In this document: piece by piece, positions 56,076 to 64,000 of the stretch | Layout: every line of letters starts with the position of its first letter | Position numbering within the stretch: position 1 is the first letter of the stretch | NCBI RefSeq assembly: GCF_003265705.1 | Contig: NW_020313005.1 | Span: 15,820,419-15,884,418 of the forward strand | Length of the DNA stretch: 64,000 nucleotides | DNA from: Callorhinus ursinus | Taxonomy: Eukaryota; Chordata; Mammalia; Carnivora; Otariidae | Reading direction: 5' to 3' | Translations under genes and position numbers: made by a program | Notes under the pieces: model-generated | The model's database searches: none | What the model was told of the DNA's origin: nothing | Seen by the model: the letters and a program-made list of their open reading frames with translations, nothing else

Positions 56076-57480
56076 TTTGACACCAACAGTCATTATCCAT
56101 AAATAGTCTAACAGAAAAGTTAGGCTATAACAGAATTAACGGAAAGAAGAAATAACATAAGAATAAAATAATATTTTTGTGATCCTCCTGAACTCTACTT
56201 GCAGTCAGCATTTTTTCAAAAAACATGCATTCTAAAGATGTGTCCCCCACTGGGATCCTGAGCCCTAGAGCAGGCTTCTCAACCTAAGGTGCATAAATAA
56301 TCTTCTGGGGGATACAAACTCCCAAAAATAGTATATAAAAGATTTTATATATGTATATAAAAATACTCTTTGGAGGAAAAGGTCCACAGCTTTCATTAGT
56401 TCCTATAAAATGTTCATAACATAAGCTACTTTACCTATGTACCCTAATGGTATAAAACAATTGCCTGGTAAATTAAAGACACTTAAATATTTGTTTTTTG
56501 TTGTTGTTGTTGTTCTTCACAACTACGGTTCTAAACCTGTTCTTTATTACCAGTGGACTTATGGTCAGAGTGAAACTTCATATCTGATACAAAGAAATCA
56601 AACAATTAAGAACACCAACCCAACCAAATAGCTCTCAATTTTTAATTCGGGGTAAACAAACACAGAAACTCTTAAAACATTAGATGTAGTAAGGCTGTAG
56701 CAGACTTAAAAAATACAAAAACCCTGAGGGTCTGAAAGATGCATGCTCCCAACCTCTTAAGAGTTCAAACCAAGTTTACCTGGCTCTAATGCACTTCTAA
56801 ACTTTGAGAAGAGAAAGATATTTCTATAAACTACGTTTTCAAAACCTTCTAATGCGCTTTTAATTAAAAAATAAACTAATTCAACTAATCAGTTAAAAAT
56901 TCTCTTAAATTCCATAAAATCATTTCTTTGGATGTGAAACTCATATAGCTTAAGTGAGTCATCTAATAAGGGGAATAAAATGTGGATGTTTTGCTGGTAG
57001 TGCGAAAGGGACAGTGTTTAAATTACTTTCAAATGATTTGGATTAAAACCAATATTATCTCCCCAAGGTCCAAAAATGAATCACATGCAATGCTGGGAAA
57101 TGAATCCAGAATGCCTAACACCCACAATGCTATGCTCCTTCCTTCACCCAGAAAAGTATCTGAAAGGCTACAAACAATGGAGCCTTCCCAAGATGCAGTG
57201 GGTGGTTTTCTTCCTCACAGTACATGGGCTGAGCCTTTCAGAGAACCAGCATTTTATTCTGTAGGAATATGAATCTCAGATTCAGATTTCAGCTATAAAG
57301 CTCAAGGTTACTTTTACATTTTGCCACTGAATGTCTTCACCTTCACCAGTTGCCTGTCTAGGGCAGAACAGCTGTAATTCTCCAAATTTTAAGTTGCTGT
57401 ATCATGAACGATAGATGGTTGCTTCTCAGAGAATCCAACCCAAGGACAGAGATTATAGTTGTACAATTCAGTATATCTTT
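56076..57480. other. Unassigned sequence
   Basis: No known repeat seen. Overlapping frames at 56982-57272 and 57076-57264 are two phases of one stretch, with no motif to favour either; not called as coding. Confidence 0.45.
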
Positions 57481-57495
57481 AAAATAATATACCCC

Positions 57496-57688
57496 TAAGG
57501 GTGCCTGGTGGCTCAGTTGGTTAAGCACCCCACTCTTGGTTCAGCTCAGGTCATGATCTCATGGGTGGTGGGACTGAGCCTGGCACCAGGCTCCACTCTC
57601 AGCAGGGAGTCTGTTTGAAGATTCTCTCTTTCCCTCCCCCCACATGCACATGCACTCTCTGACTCTTTAAAATAAATAAATGTTTAAA
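57496..57688 (+). mobile_element. CAN-SINE, plus strand
   Basis: Head 'GGGTGCCTGGTGGCTCAGTTGG' (one G lost), tail AATAAATAAATG. TSD AAAATAATATACCCC (57481-57495) against AAAATAATATAGCCCC (57689-57704). Confidence 0.94.
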
Positions 57689-57767
57689 AAAATAATATAG
57701 CCCCATTCTCAAAGCAGTGATGCTTAGCGAGAATCATACAATCCCTCCCTTCAAGTATATCACAACC

Positions 57768-57956
57768 CAGGGTGCCTGAGTGGCTCAGTCGGTTAAGCAT
57801 CTGCCTTCAGCTCAGGTCATGATCCCACGGTCCTGGGATCGAGCCCCACGTCGGGCTCTCTGCTCAGCAGGAGCCTGCTTCTCCCTCTCCCTGCTGCTCC
57901 CCCTGCTTGTATTCTCTCTCTCTCTGTCAAATAAATAAATAAAACCTTTAAAAAAA
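57768..57956 (+). mobile_element. CAN-SINE, plus strand, well preserved
   Basis: Complete SINE close to the typical form. 15 bp TSD AAGTATATCACAACC is identical at 57753-57767 and 57957-57971, so it is likely among the youngest insertions here. Confidence 0.96.
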
Positions 57957-58079
57957 AAGTATATCACAACCTGTCTGGGGGTAGATGTGCTCTGAAAAAA
58001 CAGTCAATACTTTTATATTTGAAACTGAAAACAAAAGACATTACCTTCACAATATGAATATTTAAAGAAAGGTATGTGA

Positions 58080-58288
58080 GGGGCGCCTGGATGGTGCAGA
58101 GGGTTAAGTGTCTGACTCTTGGTTTTGGCTCAGGGTTATGAGATGTAGCCCTGCATCAGGCTCCATACTCAGTGTGGAGTTTGCTTGAGATTCTCCCTCC
58201 CTCTCTCTCCACCCCCCCTGCTTGTGTACGTGCGCATGCTCACTCTCTCTCTAAAAAATAAATAAATCTTTTAAGAAAATAAAAAAAG
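58080..58288 (+). mobile_element. CAN-SINE, plus strand
   Basis: Head 'GGGCGCCTGGATGGTGCAG' with a changed A-box, and B-box region altered. TSD AAAGAAAGGTATGTGA (58064-58079) against AAAGAAAGACCTGTGA (58289-58304). Confidence 0.93.
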
Positions 58289-58304
58289 AAAGAAAGACCT
58301 GTGA

Positions 58305-58790
58305 CTCTTACATTAATTAAAAGGGGGAACAGGGTAAGTAAAAGCTGAGATTCCTGTTTCCAGCAGTACAGTGGATTAGATACTCCAAAAGGTCTTTTCA
58401 CTCCAACAAGGTCCTACCATAGTTTTTAATACATCTCTGGGCTCCCAGAAAGTGGGGGGACCTTTAAAAGGGCAAATAAAATATCTATGGGCTGAAACCA
58501 GAAAGATGGGTGGGGATGTGACCCTACAGCAAATGCTCATTTTTAACACTTCAGTGGGGAGACTGTGCCCTTGGGCCAGCAGGAAGGCAGAGAAACTAAG
58601 CCTGAGATTTTCCAATTATCCCAGGGACTCTCAAAGGGGTAAAGCCATACCAGGTAGCCACTGCCTGGTGGAAGCATACTCTCTCACAAAAAGCATCTTC
58701 AGATCAGACCCTGCACTAATTACATTCAATCAAATAATAAGCTTATGAGTAAAGAAAAACAAACCACCATAAGATTCATGAGAAACAACG
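58305..58790. other. Unassigned sequence
   Basis: Two opposed frames (58376-58615 minus, 58452-58748 plus) overlap without motifs. The last 150 bases may be the 5' side of the L1/HAL1 fossil that follows. Confidence 0.4.
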
Positions 58791-59588
58791 AACATTAAAT
58801 TTAGATCTCCAAGAATGTCAGATATTTGAAATATCAGATAAAGAACATAAAACAGCTATGCATGAAATGATTTTTAAAAAGGACTTTAAAAAAAATGAAC
58901 AAGCAAAAGAGACCAGATTATAAAAAGAACCAAGTAAAATTACAGAAATGAGCAATGTTAAGTGGTTAAAAAAAAAAAAAAGCTTTATGTACTGGTTAAA
59001 CAACAGATTAGACACAGCTGAAAAAAGAAAGAGCTATAAAGCAAAGCTAAATAACCCAGAACAGCACAAAGGGAAGAATATGAAATTATGACAGAAAGGT
59101 TAAGTCTTAGAAGAGAGAATGACTGAATACATACCAAATCAGAGTCCCAGAAGGAAAGAATTAAGGAACCAGAAGGTAGACAGTATTTGAACAGATAATA
59201 CCTGAAAATTCTCAGGAAAGATATAAAGTAATAGATACACAAAGTATAACAAATTAACAAGGAAAATAACTAAAAAGAAACACACCCTAGACACATTGTA
59301 GTAACATTTCAGAATACCAAAGACAAAGAAAAGATCTTTAAAGTAGGTGGAGAAAAGACAGGCAACCTAGAAAAGGCTAAAGATATGACTAACTGCAGAC
59401 TTCACAACAGTAATAACGGAAACCAGAAAGCATCTGTGTTATGTATTCCAGGCTCTAAGACAAAATAACTGTCAACCAAAAATTACACATCTAGCAAATC
59501 TATATTTCAAGAACAAAATAAATATATTTTTAGATACACATAAAAGTGAATTGAACATCATGAGACCTACCCTGAAGGAAGTGATCTT
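58791..59588 (+). mobile_element. Ancient HAL1 / L1 ORF1 fossil, plus strand
   Basis: Text follows an old L1/HAL1 ORF1: 'GATATTTGAAATATCAGATAA', 'AACAACAGATTAGACACAGCTGAA', 'AGAGTCCCAGAAGGAAAGAAT', 'CACACCCTAGACACATTGTAGTAAC', 'CCAAAGACAAAGAAAAGATC' and 'AAATAACTGTCAACCAAAAATT'. These are the coiled-coil, RRM and C-terminal blocks in order. Many indels; no frame remains. No ORF2 follows. Confidence 0.8.
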
Positions 59589-60236
59589 GAACTTCCTAAC
59601 CAACCCTTCCTTTCCAATCTTCTTGAATATCAGACTAATACTTCTAAAATAATTTTGATCCTATCACTTCCCTGCTTCAAACTGCCACATGAATTTCTAG
59701 AACCTACGTAATAAGGTCCAAATTTCTTGGCCTGGCATTGAAAGCACTTTACAATCTAGTTACTCTCCAATGTTCTTCACAATGGATGATCTGGCTCCTC
59801 AACTTACTAACTGTAATAACCTGCCTGAGCCTCAGATTCATCATCTGCAAAATGAAACCTATAAAAACTGATTTCTGAGATCAATTAAAAGAGCCCAGGT
59901 AAAGCTATCAGCACAGCACCTGGCACACAGTTCTCAATAAATGGCAGGTGGTATTTTTTCTCATTATAACTTATAGGTCTTAAAATACAACATACACATT
60001 CCTAACTCCATGCCTTTGCTCATAATATTTCCTTCACTTTACTGGCCCTCAATACCTCCATTCCCCAAATCTGCACTAGGTAAATGAAGATTATCCCTAA
60101 AAGTCCAGCTCCTTCTTGAAATTCTCCCCTACCAGGCAAGCGCAAGTAAATGCTCTTGCTTCTAAACACATTAAAATATTTCCCAAGATGCTACTCTGTT
60201 CACTATCTAAACTGTATGTTTCTTCTGGTCTGGAGA
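59589..60236 (+). mobile_element. L2, plus strand, split by a MIR
   Basis: Left blocks 'CACTTCCCTGCTTCAAACTG', 'AAGGTCCAAATTTCTTGGCCTGGCATTGAAAGCACTTTACAATCT' region (59660-59760) and right blocks 'CTCCATGCCTTTGCTCATAATATTTCC' and 'CTAAAAGTCCAGCTCCTTCTTGAA' (60005-60125) follow L2 order. The MIR at about 59795-59950 sits between them. Confidence 0.78.
59795..59950 (+). mobile_element. MIR, plus strand, nested in L2
   Basis: 'CTTACTAACTGTAATAACCTGCCTGAGCCTCAGATTCATCATCTGCAAAATGAAA' region and tail 'CAGCACAGCACCTGGCACACAGTTCTCAATAAATGG' region. Confidence 0.8.
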
Positions 60237-61675
60237 AGTGGTCATCTTAGATTTCCCTGTTTTGCTCATGGAAAGCTTTACAGCCATGAAAACAGAGACT
60301 GCCAAATAAATATGGATTGGCTGGTTAAGTTCCAGCACCCTGACAGAGATACTTTAGCGGAAAAACACGGAAAAAAAAAATAAAAAGGCAGCTGTCTTAG
60401 GATTTGCTGCATTCTTTGTAACCCTCCAGACAGCTGCACCTCATTCTAAAGACATCATGTGTTTTCCTTAGAGAAAGACATCAAACAAGGAAGTCCATGG
60501 TGGGCAGGAAGAAGTGATAAGGGTACATGAGCTGACAGCCCACTTCAGGAAACATCTTTCAGAGTCTATTTTCCAAGGAAGTCAATTTGACCTGGTGTTC
60601 CTCTCACCCAAGACAAAGAAAACAGTCCTCCAGGAGTTGCCCGGTTGGCACAAAGGAGGTGTTCAATAAATGCTGGCTGACTCTGAACAGGCAAACCACA
60701 GCAACTACTCAGATTATTCTGTTTGTTCAAAAAAAAGGGAGAGAGGCAGATTTTCTCATCAGCTCTCTTTCAGTTTTCCAGTTAACCATTTGCTGAGGAT
60801 GCCACAGCTGGCTCCCCAACCCAAAAGCCAGTGACAGCAAATCTCTCAAATGAGTCACAAACAATGCATGATCAAACAACTGAATCAAGTCAGTCCCTCC
60901 TTCATTTTCTGTGGCTGACGTTAATTAAAGAGCACAAGCAACATGCTATCACATTGAACTAAACAGTTTTTCACTTTAAAAGAAAATCTTTACTGGTGTC
61001 AAATTTAAAATTCCACTATTGGATATATGAGAGGCCAAGACAAAATGCAACTTTTTTCATTATATAAAAAACATTTAAAGAAATTAAAGAAAACTTGGAA
61101 AAAAGACAAAAGAATCAGCCAGAAAAAGAGAAGAGTAGAAAACAATCAGCCATAAGACTTACCACTCAAAAACAGCACTTATCAACATTTTGGTTCATTA
61201 TATTTCCATTTTTTCCCCTAAGCATAAGATTAGTTTTGCAGGTTTTGCCTACCTGTAATCATATAGTATACGCTAGTCCCATCTGCAGCTTGTGTCACTT
61301 AAATTATACCATAAGCATTTCCCCACTTTTTTTCTTCTTTACCTTGTATAACTGCATAAATGGTAAAGCTTTTTAATTAAACCAAGAAATACCATTTGCT
61401 TTCTTTCACAGAAACTACTTTAGTAAAAACTGAGAATTTCCAAAGTTCCTGGGGCCACTAGAGCTAAGATACATGAAAAATGCCTAGACACATAGGAAAT
61501 TTTTAGGATAGTTAACTGGCAAGTGACAAAGAGAATATTTACTATAGTCATATCTGGAAAGATACAAAAGAAATTAAATTCAGCCTCTGTTCCCGTGAAT
61601 TTTTAATACCACCGAGAAGATAAAATGTATTTACACCCAATAATTGAAACCCAGCTTACAACGGTCCTGGCTTTT
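60237..61675. other. Unassigned sequence
   Basis: 'CACAAAGGAGGTGTTCAATAAATGCTGGCTGA' near 60650 resembles a small L2 3' tail. Otherwise no repeat or exon recognised. Frames at 60587-60796 and 61095-61376 have no domains. Confidence 0.42.
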
Positions 61676-61679
61676 CTAG

Positions 61680-61765
61680 AACTGGGGATACTTTATTCAT
61701 TTCTGCAGCCCTAGCATGAAAAACAGTGCCTGGCATATAACAGATACTCAAGAAATGACTGTTGG
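61680..61765 (+). mobile_element. L2 3' end, plus strand
   Basis: 'CATTTCTGCAGCCCTAGCATGAAAAACAGTGCCTGGCATATAACAGATACTCAAGAAATG' region follows the L2 terminal order. Confidence 0.75.
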
Positions 61766-62932
61766 ACTAAAGTGAACTACAAACTAAGAGCTATGCTTAT
61801 ATGGAAATAGGAAAGGTCACCGCGAGCTGAGGTTAGGTTAGGAAGAGTAGCGGCATGAATATAGCAGAATGAGACTCTGGCAATAATTTACAGAGAGAAG
61901 GCTGAACCATAGAAGCTTTGGGATTCTGTGAAAATCAAAGATAACATAAGAAAAAAATGTTTGTATAGTCTTAATTTATTAAACAGTTTGATGTTTCTAC
62001 ACAATCAGCATTGAAACCCCTGTTGAATATACACTAACTACTCATGGGAAATACAATATATAACATAATAGATACTACCTAAAAACAAAGAAAACACACC
62101 AACACAAAATACTACAGCATTCCTTTAAATCAGAAACAAAGGCTAATTCTCAGGAAGCTTTCTGTATATCATGACAAGTGGCAAAGAGGCAGTAAATTAA
62201 GGCTTTAGATCTCCACATACAGTACCATAGTGGATACTGTCCTTGCTAAACTAGGTGTAAAAGAATGTGCTTACCAAAACGTTCTTTCAGGATCTCTTTA
62301 TACTCCAGTGAAGCTATTTGCATATATGGTTAGCATTCAGAGGGTAGAGAAAGAAGATCTGAAATCTGTATTCAACCCTAACACCATCACACTCACACCA
62401 CCTGACTCTAAACATAACTTAAAAAGAGAATCCAGCTTCATGAATAGTGTCTCATTCAACAGACTCCATACATCCTAACTTCATTCACACACATATTTTC
62501 TTTTCTTTTCCCCCACTTGTGCTCTGAAAAAATTCAAAGAATTTATGGAGAAGGAATCTGCTAATATCACATCTCTAACAGCTGCTAGCTGGATGTACTA
62601 AATCCACAGCTCCTTCAGTTACATTATATGTCCATGTCAGAAAGTGCTTAATTACAAATATGGTTTCTTTCAGAGAAACTCTTCTAAGCCTAGCCTACTG
62701 GGACTCCTTAAGAGCAAGTTATACAGACCTTAGGGGCTTGGGTGGAGGATAATTTTGTCTGGATGTAATACTGCAATTACTTATGATTAAGTATTTCTAA
62801 TAGCTATCCATTCAGTCTCGGCAGCCTGAAGCACTCAAGAAGAAATGCCTATCAACAAGTCATTTGGGAATGAACAGCTGATTTGAGGAACTGCATGCTG
62901 CAGGGCAGGTGTTCTTTGTTTTTCTGAACACG

Positions 62933-62933
<1 letters not shown>
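61766..62933. other. Unassigned sequence
   Basis: No repeat or gene recognised. An 82-codon frame at 62230-62478 has no known domain; weak candidate only. Confidence 0.42.

Positions 62934-62967
<34 letters not shown>
62934..62967. repeat. (AC)n microsatellite, about 17 units
   Basis: Uninterrupted AC dinucleotides after CACG and before GATAG. Confidence 0.97.
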
Positions 62968-62969
<2 letters not shown>

Positions 62970-63430
62970 TAGTAATTATATCTGCCAGATAATTTAAAAA
63001 GAATTAAAACAATATAAAATAAATCATTCTAAAAAATGTTTTAGAATATTTTTCAAAATTTTTCCTAGAAGTTTTAATTTTCAGATTTTGCTAAACTACA
63101 GCACACAAGTTGTCTTATCCCAAGAATACAAACTGTCACTGTTTTAATTCTAAATGAAGCACTTCTCTCTAGGACATCAAAAGATTTGGAAACCAAAAAG
63201 TAATTACTACATAATCATTCAAAAAAGACATGTGGTGTAACATTCGTAAGGTTGAACCGCACCTGTCACCAATACAACAAAAGAATATTTTACATACAAA
63301 CCACACAGCTTTGAACATTTGATAATTTGTTAAACTGGTGTATAACAAGAAATCCACTGTCAAATGCAATACAAGTAACTAGAAATTAGATTAACAAAAA
63401 CAGTTCAAGATTTCTAAATTTAAAATGCAT
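62968..63430. other. Unassigned AT-rich sequence
   Basis: No gene or repeat recognised; AT-rich at its left end. Confidence 0.45.
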
Positions 63431-63592
63431 GGGTTTATCACCCTGAGCAAGTTACTGAATCTCTCTGTACTTGTTTCTTCATCCACAAAATGGGCAAAAT
63501 AATAGTAAAAACCTCTGAGAGTTGTTATCAACATGAAATGAATACATATTAAATTGTTATAACAGAGCCTGGCAAAGGCTAATAAAAAAAAG
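63431..63592 (+). mobile_element. MIR, plus strand
   Basis: 'CTGAGCAAGTTACTGAATCTCTCTGTACTTGTTTCTTCATCCACAAAATGGGCAAAATAATAGTA' region and 'AACAGAGCCTGGCAAAGGCTAATAAA' follow MIR order. Confidence 0.82.
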
Positions 63593-64000
63593 TATTATAT
63601 CAGGAACAAATTTTTTAAAATGACAATGCTGAAAAATAATAGTAATTGAAAAGAATAATCATATAAATAAAAGAGACACAGCTGTCATGACCTGTGAAAG
63701 AATAAAGTTTTCAAGGTATTACACTATGTTTAGAGTACATACAAAATAACAGAAAAAGAACTCCCTACTTAAAAAAAAAAAAAGCTGCATCCTCTCAAAG
63801 TGATTGTCATCAGCCCTATTTTGCAAAATTTTATGCTTCCTCCTATGCTCTGCAGGTAAATCCCAGTCCTTAATATCAAGAAAGCCACAAAACCTGCACC
63901 TCCAGGAGAGCAAAATAAAGTTAAGGGTATGTGAGGTCCTTGGCATCTTCTTTAGTTTTATTAACAAGCCACCAAGTTGAAATTCATTCCTAAATTGCCA
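63593..64000. other. Unassigned sequence at the window edge
   Basis: An 82-codon minus-strand frame (63719-63967) contains a run of phenylalanines translated from an A12 tract; probably chance. No exon recognised. Confidence 0.42.

Noticed and set aside
57481..58304. Regularly spaced repeats suggesting CRISPR-like arrays
   Set aside because: The repeats are CAN-SINEs, each with its own TSD, in a mammalian context.
62230..62478. 82-codon frame as a small gene
   Set aside because: No motif, no conserved feature visible and no transcript signals; insufficient to call.

Overview
The window looks like a piece of a carnivoran (Carnivora, probably Caniformia) nuclear genome, from intergenic or deep intronic DNA. 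The diagnostic signal is about 23 copies of the tRNA-derived CAN-SINE family (5' end GGGGCRCCTGGGTGGCTCAG, pyrimidine-rich middle, AATAAAATCTT-type tail). They sit among carnivore-type LINE-1s whose 3' UTR ends in a GTGATTAACATAA-type motif. I could not resolve genus or species. I found no functional protein-coding exon, rRNA or free-standing tRNA gene. Open frames above about 60 codons are retrotransposon remains, pieces of one processed pseudogene, or chance frames in AT-rich DNA.

Layout. 1-5129: old, mostly unassigned sequence with one ancient repeat carrying an (AC)20 tract. 5141-12018: a full-length plus-strand L1 with a target-site duplication (TSD), decayed ORFs and a 100-N assembly gap. 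12030-16890: older L1 pieces broken by SINEs and a hAT-like fossil. 17256-18086: a SINE/L1/SINE/L1-tail composite inside one TSD. 18087-25254: old single-copy-looking DNA with MIR, L2 and CAN-SINEs, including a SINE inside a SINE. 25255-34425: an older minus-strand L1 (L1-A) split by a complete minus-strand L1 (L1-B, with its own SINE) and by an MRPL55 processed pseudogene. 35352-37585: a 2.2 kb half-L1 (HAL1-like) element with ORF1 but no ORF2. 42201-50111: a large minus-strand L1 (L1-C) holding a plus-strand L1, a second minus-strand L1 (L1-D) and four SINEs. 50112-64000: sparse MIR, L2, MER20, HAL1/L1-ORF1 fossils and several CAN-SINEs.

Most of what can be reconstructed is a history of retrotransposition. 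L1 machinery probably supplied the reverse transcriptase for the CAN-SINEs and the MRPL55 copy, and TSDs give relative ages. L1-A predates L1-B and the MRPL55 copy; L1-C predates its insertions; L2 predates MIR, and MIR predates MER20. All L1 ORF2 copies carry stops or frameshifts, and two have lost an aspartate of the RT FADD motif, so no copy here looks autonomous.

I did not find a new defence, metabolic or regulatory system. The observations most worth following are the MRPL55 retrocopy, the ORF2-less half-L1, and the SINE-L1 composite that appears to have inserted as one unit. Family names rest on recognised consensus features; coordinates without a TSD are approximate, and divergence could not be measured.
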